The translations under genes were made by a program, and so were the position numbers. 12,390 bases of DNA. Source: Alphaproteobacteria bacterium. GTDB lineage: Bacteria; Pseudomonadota; Alphaproteobacteria; RF32; CAG-239. Location of the stretch: contig DPKR01000040.1 of the NCBI GenBank assembly GCA_003542415.1, positions 1-12,390 of the forward strand. Direction: 5' to 3'. Shown one piece after another: positions 1 to 7,565 of this stretch. The notes beneath the pieces were generated by a model. That model saw only the letters and a program-made list of their open reading frames with translations, ran no database searches and had not been told where the DNA came from. Numbering within the stretch: position 1 is the stretch's first letter; every line of letters begins with the position of its first letter.

Positions 1-1
1 A

Positions 2-409
2 TTGCCTGTTGTTTCAATCGTGATTGGTGGTTTTGCAACGCTTACCATGCTCACCAAGAACTCATTTCTAGACGAGCTCGGCAAACAATATATTTTAACG
101 GCGCGCGCCAAAGGCTTAAGCGAAAAAGACATTTTATATAAACATGTTTTCAGAAATGCTATGCTGATTATTATTGCAGGGTTTCCATCACTTTTAATTA
201 AAATGCTGTTCACGGGCTCCGTTTTGATTGAAGTTGTTTTTTCATTGAACGGGCTCGGGCTCTTGGGCTATGAAGCGATTATGACGCGCGATTATCCCGT
301 TATTTTCGGCACACTTTATATTTTTGCACTTTTAGGGCTTGTTCTAAAGCTGATAAGCGACCTGACTTATTCGCTCGTCGACCCGCGTATCAATTTTGAT
401 AAAATCTAA
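2..409 (+). CDS. yejB: Peptide ABC transporter permease, YejB-like (5' truncated)
   Basis: This is the C-terminal 135 residues of an inner-membrane permease of the DppB/OppB/YejB family, which imports peptides (in E. coli, YejABEF takes up microcin C and other peptides). The reading frame is open at the window edge, so the first codon (TTG) is almost certainly an internal Leu, not a start. Visible are the end of one membrane segment, the cytoplasmic EAA-type loop that contacts the ATPase (residues ~30-52, containing [10 protein letters not shown]), two more hydrophobic segments (~52-80 and ~98-120), and the family's usual C-terminus with VDPRI. The wording [17 protein letters not shown] fits YejB better than generic DppB, from memory of the family. 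Unusually, no yejE-like permease gene follows: the next gene is convergent and overlaps this stop by 4 bases. Family call is firm; the YejB assignment is likely. Confidence 0.88.
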   Translation: MPVVSIVIGGFATLTMLTKNSFLDELGKQYILTARAKGLSEKDILYKHVFRNAMLIIIAGFPSLLIKMLFTGSVLIEVVFSLNGLGLLGYEAIMTRDYPVIFGTLYIFALLGLVLKLISDLTYSLVDPRINFDKI

Positions 410-1374
410 AGTCTTTCAATTTCGCGGGCGGCATCAATTGCAGCGTTTAAAGATCCGTTTGGCTTGAAGTTGACATAGCGCACATCAAGCGGCACGGCGT
501 AGCGGTTTTCATAAAGCGCATGAATAAAACGATAATGCTTTTTGGTCAGCCAGCTTTTGCCCTCAAAAACAAAAACGGGTTTGTTTGTGCCGCAAGCCTC
601 TGATGCCATTGAAACGGAATCACCGGTGACAATGATGTTTTGGGCGCAAGCAAGATAGCCTAAATAAGGATTTTCACTTTTATCTCCCCACAAAAACGTG
701 TGAGCAGGAATATCTTTTAAGGCGTCCATAATAAGCTTTTGTGCGGCCTCACCCGTGCGACGCGAAGTTGTGACTAAAATAGAGCCGCCGATTTTTTTCT
801 TGAAAGAGATAATTTTTTGAGCAAGCTCTTTGGCATTTTCAAGCGTAAACGGGCGGTCTTTAATGGCGCCGCCGATAATAACGGCTGTCAACGGCTTTGG
901 AAGATCTTTAAAAGTTTCAGCCCATTTGGCTTCAGCCTCGCTTAAAACCTGAGAGGTAATGCGGTGCGGCGCACCGATCAAATAGCGAAAACTTTTACGA
1001 GAGGGCTTGTCTTTATCGTGTTCGGGCAGTAAAACAAGTGAAAATTCATCAAGACCTGTTTCACCGGGGTGCATAATTTGTATCAATTTTGTTTGAGGGT
1101 TTTTCTTTTTGATAAAGCGTGCAACGGGAACGGTTCTGCGACTGATGGATAAAACCATATCAGGCCAAGGTGCTTTAATGTTTTGTTTTGAAGACCGGGC
1201 CAAACCAATAAGCGTTCTGCCTCTGATAAAATTTGGAAGACCCGAAAGTTTTGTGTATTCGATTTTCTTTTCAATAATGTCAAAATGCTCACTGTTGAGC
1301 TGCTGTGCAATGCCGCGTGCTTGCCCGACACTGCCCATGCGGTTATCAATCAAAACCCACAAAACTTTTTTCAT
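406..1374 (-). CDS. ELM1-like protein (mitochondrial fission ELM1 family)
   Basis: A 322-residue protein of the PF06258 family, named after plant ELM1, which recruits dynamin DRP3A to mitochondria. The bacterial members have no settled role. It looks like a soluble two-domain GT-B-like fold: a first Rossmann-like half (residues ~1-150, opening [18 protein letters not shown], with MHPG at 101-104), a Gly-Gly strand end at 168-169, TTSRRTGE at 202-209, and a nucleotide-sugar-site-like segment [16 protein letters not shown] at 251-266 followed by a Val/Phe-rich strand. No signal peptide or membrane segment is seen. A GGAG ribosome site lies about 7 bases before the ATG. Its stop overlaps the yejB-like gene tail to tail. 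It lies 83 bases downstream of the amidase gene on the same strand but has its own candidate promoter. A glycosyltransferase-like activity is possible but is inference. Confidence 0.85.
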   Translation of the reverse strand: MKKVLWVLIDNRMGSVGQARGIAQQLNSEHFDIIEKKIEYTKLSGLPNFIRGRTLIGLARSSKQNIKAPWPDMVLSISRRTVPVARFIKKKNPQTKLIQIMHPGETGLDEFSLVLLPEHDKDKPSRKSFRYLIGAPHRITSQVLSEAEAKWAETFKDLPKPLTAVIIGGAIKDRPFTLENAKELAQKIISFKKKIGGSILVTTSRRTGEAAQKLIMDALKDIPAHTFLWGDKSENPYLGYLACAQNIIVTGDSVSMASEACGTNKPVFVFEGKSWLTKKHYRFIHALYENRYAVPLDVRYVNFKPNGSLNAAIDAAREIERL

Positions 1375-1403
1375 ATTTAATCTCCGATTTCAAAATATGT
1401 TAC

Positions 1404-1432
1404 AGTTTATGACAAAGTTTTGAAATATGCAA
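1404..1432 (-). promoter_or_regulatory. Candidate sigma-70-type promoter for the ELM1-like gene
   Basis: On the minus strand TTGCAT (1432-1427) and TAAACT (1409-1404) are separated by exactly 17 bases. Transcription would start near 1397, giving a leader of about 22 bases that carries the GGAG ribosome site. It sits in the 83-base gap after the amidase stop, where no intrinsic terminator is visible, so read-through from the amidase gene is also possible. Confidence 0.4.
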
Positions 1433-1457
1433 GATGTTTTTTATCTTAAAAAGAACT

Positions 1458-2714
1458 TTAATAAAGAGCCGCAACTTCAGGGTCATTGAAATATTTATCA
1501 ATGGCGTTGGCGGCAGATGTTGCAAGTTTTTTGCGGTAGCTGGATTGTTTGAGCAAGGTTTCTTCCTGCTTGTTTGAAAGATAGCCCATCTCAAGAAGGG
1601 CGGACGGAATATCCGGCGCTTTCAAAACGGCAAAACCTGCAAAGCGGTGGGTGTTGTCAACAATTTTAACCGATTTTTTCATTTCGCCCACAACATATCC
1701 GGCAAATTTTGAAGATTTATTGCGGCAATCTGTTTGTGAAAGTGAAATTAAAATATCATTAATTTCCTTTGAGTTTTCGGAAAAATCAACGCCGCCGATA
1801 ATATCCACTTTGTTTTCGCGTTCGGCTAAAGCGGCAGCTTCCTTATCAGACGCCGTTTCCGAAAGCGTATAAACGGACAAGCCTTTCGCATTGCGGTTTC
1901 TTGCGCTGTCAGCATGAAGCGACATAAATAAATCCGCCTTATATTTTTGAGCAATTTTAACACGTTGACGAAGCGGAATAAAAATGTCTGTCGAGCGCGT
2001 TAAATAAACTTTATAGCCTTTTTTCTCTAAAAGAGTTTTCAGCTCTTTGCCCATGGCAAGTGTGATGTTTTTTTCATAAGTTTTGCCATGAGCGCCGATG
2101 GCACCCGGGTCTTTACCGCCGTGTCCGGGGTCTAAAACAACAATTTTTTGCTTGGCTTTAGGTTTTACGGCTTTGTCAGATGAAAACCAGCTGTTTGAAC
2201 TTTTAGCGCTTGTTGCAACTTTTGAAGCAGATGACGCATTTTTGCTTGAAAGGGCATATTTTGCGCCTACTTTTGCATTAAAATCGCGTTCGGAGGCCAC
2301 AACCAAATCAACAACAAAGCGCCAGTTGTTGTTTTGAGAAGGGGGTAACATAAAGGCTTGTTTAATCAAAACCGGCTTTTGCAAATCAAAAACGACACGT
2401 TTGTCCGTTTTATTGAGCTCACCTACACGAGTCGAAGAAATCAGACTGTTCTTATCACTTTGTAAAGTTTTTTTGATGTTCGAATTTAAGGCATCTATCA
2501 CGAGCCTTTTAGGGTTTGAAAGCAAAAATACCTGATAATCAAATTTTTGGTTTGCATCAAAAACAATGCGCACACTGCTGACTTGTTGGCCGATTCGCAT
2601 GTTTGTGATGGTTGCGGCTTGTGCATTGCAAAAAGCAAACACAAAAGCAAGCATCAGGAAAACAGCGCCGACTCTTTTTGCAAAATTTTCATATATTTTT
2701 TTCATGCCCTGCAT
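1458..2714 (-). CDS. Exported N-acetylmuramoyl-L-alanine amidase (AMIN + Amidase_3), AmiC-like
   Basis: A zinc amidase that cuts the bond between N-acetylmuramic acid and the peptide stem, acting on septal peptidoglycan in the periplasm. Of 418 residues, ~5-33 form a Sec signal peptide (basic start, hydrophobic core, AQA before the likely cut after Ala33). Residues ~35-138 form an AMIN domain, which targets such enzymes to the division site. A Ser/Lys/Ala-rich linker (~150-187) leads to the Amidase_3 domain (~190-408). All expected residues are present: His198 in DPGHGGKDPGA, Glu214, His267 in SLHAD as zinc ligands, and Glu375 in LLEMGYLSN as catalytic acid. Between them (~273-335) is the helical segment typical of EnvC/NlpD-regulated amidases, suggesting autoinhibition (inference). 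Start is uncertain: neither ATG 2714 nor ATG 2705 (reading MKKIYENF) has a good ribosome site. It is divergent from rne. Confidence 0.92.
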   Translation of the reverse strand: MQGMKKIYENFAKRVGAVFLMLAFVFAFCNAQAATITNMRIGQQVSSVRIVFDANQKFDYQVFLLSNPKRLVIDALNSNIKKTLQSDKNSLISSTRVGELNKTDKRVVFDLQKPVLIKQAFMLPPSQNNNWRFVVDLVVASERDFNAKVGAKYALSSKNASSASKVATSAKSSNSWFSSDKAVKPKAKQKIVVLDPGHGGKDPGAIGAHGKTYEKNITLAMGKELKTLLEKKGYKVYLTRSTDIFIPLRQRVKIAQKYKADLFMSLHADSARNRNAKGLSVYTLSETASDKEAAALAERENKVDIIGGVDFSENSKEINDILISLSQTDCRNKSSKFAGYVVGEMKKSVKIVDNTHRFAGFAVLKAPDIPSALLEMGYLSNKQEETLLKQSSYRKKLATSAANAIDKYFNDPEVAALY

Positions 2715-2772
2715 TTTAGATAAAGAGTTATTACCAATTATTTAAAAAAAATATGAAACAAATAAAATTTTC

Positions 2773-2802
2773 TTGTTGTAATTTTAAAACAAAGTCTATA
2801 TT
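2773..2802 (+). promoter_or_regulatory. Candidate rne promoter
   Basis: TTGTTG (2773-2778) and TATATT (2797-2802) are 18 bases apart; an overlapping TTGTAA (2776-2781) at 15 bases is a poorer option. A start near 2809 would give rne a leader of about 260 nt. I found no better-spaced pair nearer the gene. The rest of the divergent region toward the amidase gene (2715-2772) is very AT-rich and shows no convincing promoter for that gene. Confidence 0.35.
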
Positions 2803-2808
2803 GTATCA

Positions 2809-3067
2809 AAAGTTGGTCTCATATGCGCACGGAAGATTTTGCATAAGATGCGCAGGCCGACGGTAAAATGCAGAGTTTTGTTTTTTTTAAACCACCAAAG
2901 CAATCAAGAAAGATAAAGTGCGGTTTTGAAAAAAAAGTAATAAAGAGCGGTATGGCACGCTTAACCTAAAAATGAGGAAAAAAGTTTTTTCTTTTGTGCC
3001 GTTTCAATGTCTTTGTTTTCAGATCTCTGTATTTGTGGTGTAAACTGATTTTATACAGGATAATATT
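2809..3067 (+). promoter_or_regulatory. Candidate structured 5' leader of rne
   Basis: Within this 353-base gene-free stretch (2715-3067), the part ahead of rne can form several hairpins. One is GCAT (2841-2844) with ATGC (2848-2851), or alternatively the self-complementary TGCGCA copies at 2824-2829 and 2849-2854. The second is eight T plus AAACC (2881-2893) with GGTTT (2922-2926) and eight A (2929-2936), 13 pairs with a 2-base bulge. The third is GGCAC (2954-2958) with GTGCC (2996-3000), enclosing a GAGGAAAA/TTTTCTTT stem (2974-2981 with 2987-2994). AGGA at 3057-3060 is the ribosome site, 7 bases from ATG. In E. coli a long folded rne leader lets RNase E limit its own mRNA; the same use here is inference. 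Confidence 0.35.
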
Positions 3068-5464
3068 ATGGCAAAGAAAATGTTAATTGATGACACACAA
3101 AAAGAAGAAACACGTGTTGTCATCGTGGATGGAAACAAAGTCGAAGACGTTGAGTTTGAATCCACATCAAGAAAACAAATCAAAGGCAATATTTATACGG
3201 CGCGCGTTGTTCGCGTTGAGCCGTCGTTGCAAGCTGCTTTTATTGACTACGGTGGAAATAAACACGGATTTTTGGCTTTCAGCGAAATTCACCCGGATTA
3301 TTACCACGTTTCAGATGAGGTTTTGGAGGCCTTAGATAAAGAGGTTGATGAAATCATTGAAAACAAAAAGCAATATATCCGCGAGCGCCAAGCGCAACGC
3401 GCCCGCATCAGAGCTGAGAAAAAGGCCTTATATGAAGCGCGTAAAGCTGAAGAAGAACGTTTGAAGGCAGAGCAGGAAGCCGCCAAAGAGCAGCAGGAGG
3501 AAACTCCTGAAGAGCAAAAAGCAGATGCTGTTGCAGAGCCTGTTCAAAATACGGTTATTCTAGGAGACAGCGTGCTCGAACCGACGCTTGAGCCGGCTGA
3601 ACAAAACGCACCTTCTGAAGAAAAAGAACAAGAATCCTCAGAGCTTGAAGCACCTTCGGACCAAGAAGATCCTCAAGAACAAAGGCAACCGCGCGGCAGA
3701 AGAAAATACAGCCGTCGCACACAAAAGAAAAAAGAGGAACAAAAAAGCGAAAATTCTCAAACCGAAGATTTGAAGATTATGTCTGCAGACACGGTCGATG
3801 AAGATGATCGTTTGGATGAAGAAGTCGACAGCTCGGAAATGGATGTTGACAATGATGATGAAGTTGATGTGCCGGACAATGTGAGCGATGACGAATTTGA
3901 ATATAGCTTTGAGGTTCAGCGCAAACTTATTCGTGCGCGTAAGCTTTATCACAATTCAACCATACAAGATGTGATCAAAGAAGGGCAAATTTTGCTCGTT
4001 CAGGTTGTTAAAGAGGAACGTGGCAATAAGGGAGCTTCATTCACAACATATCTTTCGCTTGCAGGGCGTTATGGCGTTTTGATGCCAAACCGCATTAAAT
4101 CCGGCGGTGTTTCGCGCAAAATTACAAATGCGGCCGACAGAAAACGTTTAAAAGACATTATCAGATCTTTGCCGCTTTCAATGGATATGTCGCTCATTAT
4201 TCGCACAGCCGGTGAAGATAAAACAGAAGATGAAATCGTGCGCGATTATAACTACCTCATTCGCACATGGAACTTGATTCGCACAAATGCTTTGAAAAAC
4301 AAAGCTCCCGCACTGATTTATGAAGAAGGGGATTTAATCAAACGCGCGCTTCGCGATATGTGCTCCAATGATATTGCTGAAATTATTGTTGACGGCGATG
4401 AAGCATACAAGGCTGCACGCGACTTTGTGAAGATTTTATCGCCGCAGGAAGTTCGAAAAATCAAGTGTCGCAAACCACATGAACCTCCGGTTTTCCAACG
4501 TTATCAAGTTGAAGCACAGCTTGACAAGTTGCACAGCCCGACCGTTCAGCTTGAATCCGGCGGCTATTTGGTGATCAATCCGACAGAAGCATTGGTTGCA
4601 ATTGATGTTAACTCAGGACGTGCAACCAAAGAGCTTGATATTGAAGAAACCGCTTTAAAAACAAACCTTGAGGCAGCAGATGAAATTGCGCGCCAGCTCA
4701 AAATGCGCGATTTGGCAGGGCTTATTGTGGTTGATTTTATTGATATGGATGAAGCCAAAAACAACATTGCGGTTGAAAAACGCATGAAAGAAGTTTTGAA
4801 AGCAGATCGTGCACGTGTTCAGGTGGCCAGAATGAGCTGTTTCGGGCTCTTGGAAATTTCGCGTCAACGTATGCATTCTTCATTTGTTGAGAGCAACTAT
4901 GAAACCTGTCCTTATTGCCACGGAAATGGGGTGATGCGCACAACGGAATCGGGCGCGGCCTTGATTTTGCGTGCGGTGGAAGAGGAAGGAGTGAAAAACA
5001 GATTTTCTGCTCTGACAGTTTCTGTTCCGACAGATACGGCAATTTATTTGTTAAATCAAAAGCGCAAAAGTTTAGCAGAATTGGAAGATCGTTACCATAT
5101 GTCTGTGATTATTTCAGCCGACAGCACCATCAAGAATGTATCGGATTATAAAATTGAACGTCAGCGTGTGAGCAAAGCTCAGGAAAGCACGCCCGAAAAT
5201 GTGCCGGCAATAGCGTATGCAGATGAAGCAACCGATGATGATATTCAAGTTCGGGAATACGAACAAGAAACAACGGATGATGAAAATTCGGAATATCGCA
5301 ATAACAGGCGCTATAATCGCCGCAAAGGGCGCTTCAACAGACGCTATAACAATAAACCGTATGAGAAAAAAGAAACGCCTAAAATTTTGTATAGCTCCGA
5401 TGATCTCAGCTTAAATCAGGATGATAAAAAGAAAACAACATGGTGGCGCAGATTGATCGGATAA
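3068..5464 (+). CDS. rne: Ribonuclease E (RNase E/G family)
   Basis: Endonuclease that starts mRNA decay and matures rRNA and tRNA, usually as scaffold of the RNA degradosome. The 798 residues open with the conserved start MAKKMLID and an S1 RNA-binding domain split in two (~37-77 and ~299-340) by a charged insertion of about 220 residues: a Lys/Arg/Glu helical part (~85-145), a Glu/Pro-rich part, a basic patch (RGRRKYSRR, 209-217) and an Asp/Glu-rich end (~241-279). The 5'-phosphate pocket is recognisable (SGGVSRK near 345-351; Arg379-Thr380). The DNase I-like catalytic domain has Asp513 (AIDVNSGR) and Asp556 (VVDFIDM), matching E. coli Asp303 and Asp346. The zinc link is CPYC, Cys614 and Cys617. 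The tail after the core is only about 100 residues, with an Arg/Asn/Tyr-rich patch (743-763) and the ending TTWWRRLIG. AGGA precedes the ATG by 7 bases. It overlaps the next gene by 25 bases. Confidence 0.96.
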   Translation: MAKKMLIDDTQKEETRVVIVDGNKVEDVEFESTSRKQIKGNIYTARVVRVEPSLQAAFIDYGGNKHGFLAFSEIHPDYYHVSDEVLEALDKEVDEIIENKKQYIRERQAQRARIRAEKKALYEARKAEEERLKAEQEAAKEQQEETPEEQKADAVAEPVQNTVILGDSVLEPTLEPAEQNAPSEEKEQESSELEAPSDQEDPQEQRQPRGRRKYSRRTQKKKEEQKSENSQTEDLKIMSADTVDEDDRLDEEVDSSEMDVDNDDEVDVPDNVSDDEFEYSFEVQRKLIRARKLYHNSTIQDVIKEGQILLVQVVKEERGNKGASFTTYLSLAGRYGVLMPNRIKSGGVSRKITNAADRKRLKDIIRSLPLSMDMSLIIRTAGEDKTEDEIVRDYNYLIRTWNLIRTNALKNKAPALIYEEGDLIKRALRDMCSNDIAEIIVDGDEAYKAARDFVKILSPQEVRKIKCRKPHEPPVFQRYQVEAQLDKLHSPTVQLESGGYLVINPTEALVAIDVNSGRATKELDIEETALKTNLEAADEIARQLKMRDLAGLIVVDFIDMDEAKNNIAVEKRMKEVLKADRARVQVARMSCFGLLEISRQRMHSSFVESNYETCPYCHGNGVMRTTESGAALILRAVEEEGVKNRFSALTVSVPTDTAIYLLNQKRKSLAELEDRYHMSVIISADSTIKNVSDYKIERQRVSKAQESTPENVPAIAYADEATDDDIQVREYEQETTDDENSEYRNNRRYNRRKGRFNRRYNNKPYEKKETPKILYSSDDLSLNQDDKKKTTWWRRLIG

Positions 5465-6792
5465 AAAACAAACTTTTGATAAGACTGCTGCTTGGATTGA
5501 TCCTTTCAGCAGTTTTTGCTTTTGGTGCGAGTGCGGCGCCGTCTTTGCTGACGGATGATGAAATGGAAACCTTGATCAAAGAGATTGTCAAACCGATTTT
5601 TAAGGTTGCAAATGTTTCGTTTGATGAAAACCGCATACACCTCTTAAATGATATGAGCTTAAACGCGTTTGTGAGCGATGGCAACCATTTGTTTGTACAC
5701 ACGGGAACCATCTTAAAAGCCGAAAATGTGAACGAGATTTCAGGCATTTTAGCACACGAAACGGGGCATATTGCCGGCGGACACATTATGCGTCAAAAAC
5801 TCAAAATTCAAGATTTGCAAACCCTATCGGTCATTTCGCTGATTGCGGCCGGCGGCGCGGCTGTTGCATCGGGCAGGGGGGATGCGGCTATGGCAATTGC
5901 GCTCGGCTCGCACGGTTCTCTTTTGAACTCACTGATGGCTTATCAAATGACAGAAGAGCGCAGCGCAGATGAAAGCGCGGTTAAATACTTGAAAGCGCTC
6001 AAACAGTCTCCTGCGGGATTGAAAAATTTCATGAAAACAATTCAAAAAGCGAACCGATTATCGGGTTATGAAGAAACGCCTTATTTTAAGACACACCCGA
6101 TGAGCAGTGAGCGTTTGGCTTTTTTTGAAAAGGCAGAAAAAGAAAATGGCGGAAAAACAGCATCAATGCTTGATAAAGATTTTGAGTTTGTGAAAGCAAA
6201 GCTTTTCGCTTTTTTGATGCCTGTTGAACGCACTTTAAAAAAATATCCTTTATCAGACAAAACAGATGTGGCGATGTATGCACATGCGGTTGTCAAATTC
6301 AAACAAAAAAAGTTTGCGGAAGCTGTTTTGTTGATGAATAATCTGATTGAAAAATATCCATCAAATCCGTATTTTTATCAGCTCAAAGGTCAGTTTTTGT
6401 TTGAAAGCGGCAAGGCAGACGAAGCCTTGAAAGCCTACCAAAAAGCTCTGGAACTCAAGCCGAACTCAAATGAGACGATGCTCTTATATGCCGAAAGTGC
6501 AATGGAAACAAATTTAAGCAAAACAGAGCTCCAAAATGTGATAGACACCTTGAATAAACTTCAAATAAGGCAAGAAACACCGCGCGGCTGGGAGCTTTTG
6601 GCAAAAGCGTATTATCAAAAAGGGGTTGAGGCACAAAGCCTTTATGCTATGGCAAAATACAGTTTTTTAATCGGCAATGTGGAAACAGGCAAAAAACAAA
6701 TCAAAAAAGCTTTGAGCTTAAACCCCTCCGATTCGCTCAAACTCAAGCTTAAAGATTTGGAAGAAGAACTCAAAGAAGAAGAGAAATTATAA
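5440..6792 (+). CDS. Periplasmic M48 metalloprotease with TPR repeats, BepA-like
   Basis: A 450-residue zinc protease resembling BepA (YfgC), which in E. coli helps assemble or remove outer-membrane beta-barrel proteins such as LptD. A signal peptide spans ~1-33 (basic residues, then LLIRLLLGLILSAVFAFGA; cut near SAA-PS). The M48 domain runs ~35-230 with HETGH at 106-110 (zinc His106 and His110, catalytic Glu107), third ligand Glu173 in EERSAD, and THPMSSER at 218-225, whose His219 matches the position that masks the zinc in BepA. A hydrophobic, Gly/Ala-rich stretch (~128-160) lies between, as in the family. From ~275 on there are TPR-like helical repeats (clearest at 309-342, with GKADEALKAYQKALEL). 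The start at 5440 lies inside rne; GTG 5443 and TTG 5476 are alternatives. The overlap suggests coupled translation. It ends 2 bases from the convergent pilin gene. Confidence 0.88.
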   Translation: MVAQIDRIKNKLLIRLLLGLILSAVFAFGASAAPSLLTDDEMETLIKEIVKPIFKVANVSFDENRIHLLNDMSLNAFVSDGNHLFVHTGTILKAENVNEISGILAHETGHIAGGHIMRQKLKIQDLQTLSVISLIAAGGAAVASGRGDAAMAIALGSHGSLLNSLMAYQMTEERSADESAVKYLKALKQSPAGLKNFMKTIQKANRLSGYEETPYFKTHPMSSERLAFFEKAEKENGGKTASMLDKDFEFVKAKLFAFLMPVERTLKKYPLSDKTDVAMYAHAVVKFKQKKFAEAVLLMNNLIEKYPSNPYFYQLKGQFLFESGKADEALKAYQKALELKPNSNETMLLYAESAMETNLSKTELQNVIDTLNKLQIRQETPRGWELLAKAYYQKGVEAQSLYAMAKYSFLIGNVETGKKQIKKALSLNPSDSLKLKLKDLEEELKEEEKL

Positions 6793-6794
6793 AC

Positions 6795-7382
6795 CTACTT
6801 CCAAGACACATAAAGTCTGCAAACACTTTGGTCACAAGTGCACATTTGTCTGATTTCTTCAACAGTCATTTTTTGAATGTCACTGTTATATTTTGAACTA
6901 ATGTTGTTATATGACTCGCTATCTGGAACATATCTGTCAGTGACAATTCTATATAAATATTTATGCTCTTTTGCAATAGCTACGGCAGTTCGGCACAACT
7001 CTTCTCCCAATTCGACTGGCTTAAAACCAAATCCGATACCATAAGTCGATCGCCCATAAAATACCCAAAATTGATTGTTATATTTATCAAAAATATATAC
7101 ACCATCATCATGGCCTTTTGTGCTCATCGTTGAAGGGATAATATTAAGTGCTTTAAGCATGCCGGCTTTTAGAGTTGTTCCGCCTGGTCTTGCCATCCCG
7201 TCATCAACTTTGGGCAATATTTCCATGGCATTGTGCAACAATTCGGCATAGGCAACAGTAAAATTGTTTAATCTGATTTTTTTCATAGCGTTGCTATATC
7301 CGGCAAGTGCCCCTGCGGATAAAACACCAATGACGGCTAAAACACCTAGCATCTCGACCATGCTTCTGCCTTTTTGATTCAT
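6795..7382 (-). CDS. Type IV pilin-like / pseudopilin-like protein
   Basis: A 195-residue protein with a class III (prepilin) signal: MNQKG then RSMVE, with cleavage expected after Gly5 and the conserved Glu at +5, followed by a hydrophobic helix (residues ~10-28, MLGVLAVIGVLSAGALAGYS). A prepilin peptidase would cut and methylate it, and the helix would anchor it in the inner membrane or pack it in a filament core. The remainder (~30-195) is a soluble head with four Cys: 130, and 181, 183, 188 near the end (MCTCDQSVC), suiting disulfides in the periplasm. I do not recognise the head domain. The start at 7382 is chosen because AAAGGA lies 7 bases upstream; a longer frame from 7430 would run through a terminator hairpin. 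No pilus or type II secretion gene is nearby, so it is an orphan. Similar KGRSMVEML starts are, from memory, common in uncultured gut alphaproteobacteria. Confidence 0.82.
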   Translation of the reverse strand: MNQKGRSMVEMLGVLAVIGVLSAGALAGYSNAMKKIRLNNFTVAYAELLHNAMEILPKVDDGMARPGGTTLKAGMLKALNIIPSTMSTKGHDDGVYIFDKYNNQFWVFYGRSTYGIGFGFKPVELGEELCRTAVAIAKEHKYLYRIVTDRYVPDSESYNNISSKYNSDIQKMTVEEIRQMCTCDQSVCRLYVSWK

Positions 7383-7400
7383 AAAATTATCCTTTCTTTC

Positions 7401-7560
7401 AAACAAAAAACCACTTTGAAAAAGATCCAAAGTGGGAGCTACAAAAACTGTCGTGGACAGACTCTCTTATTCGTGCAACAATGCCTTATTTCAAGAACTC
7501 CCTGAAAGGAGCTATTCCACGAAGATGTTTTTGTAGACACCATAGCCAACTCAGCTACAT
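7401..7560 (-). ncRNA. Candidate structured RNA of about 160 nt (6S-like shape or attenuating leader), unidentified
   Basis: The minus strand shows nested complementarity: CTACAAAAAC (7536-7527) with GTTTTTGTAG (7448-7439), a perfect 10-pair stem; a small internal loop; CGTGGA (7521-7516) with TCCACG (7457-7452); and inside that a hairpin AGCTCC (7513-7508) with GGAGTT (7501-7496). An intrinsic terminator follows and a candidate promoter precedes, so size and ends are coherent for a discrete RNA. The long rod with an open apical region recalls 6S RNA, but I cannot match conserved 6S sequence. TGTAG at 7559-7555 can pair with the CTACA part of the long stem, giving an alternative fold; that, and its place directly ahead of the pilin gene, allow a switching leader instead. 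No protein frame of note lies here. tmRNA, SRP RNA and RNase P RNA hallmarks are absent. Confidence 0.45.
7405..7436 (-). terminator. Intrinsic terminator, minus strand, just upstream of the pilin-like gene
   Basis: Read on the minus strand, CCACTTTG (7435-7428) and CAAAGTGG (7418-7411) form a perfect 8-pair stem with a 9-base loop, directly followed by six T (7410-7405) and then GTTT. It ends only about 9 bases before the pilin ribosome site (7395-7390), so it stops something transcribed from above 7436 and cannot belong to the downstream gene's own 3' end. Confidence 0.8.
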
Positions 7561-7565
7561 TTTTG

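Noticed and set aside
1433..1457. Possible terminator after the amidase gene (AAGAT/ATCTT on the minus strand).
   Set aside because: Only five weak pairs and no T run follow on the transcribed strand.
3638..3952. Long open frames antisense to rne and in other frames within the acidic/basic insertion.
   Set aside because: They follow from biased Lys/Glu/Asp codons, have no ribosome sites, and overlap a certain gene.
7383..7430. N-terminal extension of the pilin-like frame to 7430.
   Set aside because: It would translate the terminator hairpin and spoil the class III leader; the ATG at 7382 has AAAGGA at ideal spacing and yields a standard prepilin start.
7439..7536. Miniature transposable element, because CTACAAAAAC and GTTTTTGTAG form inverted ends with partial matches further in.
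   Set aside because: No target-site duplication is visible, the repeat is not terminal in the folded unit, and the adjacent terminator and promoter-like sequence fit an RNA gene or leader better.
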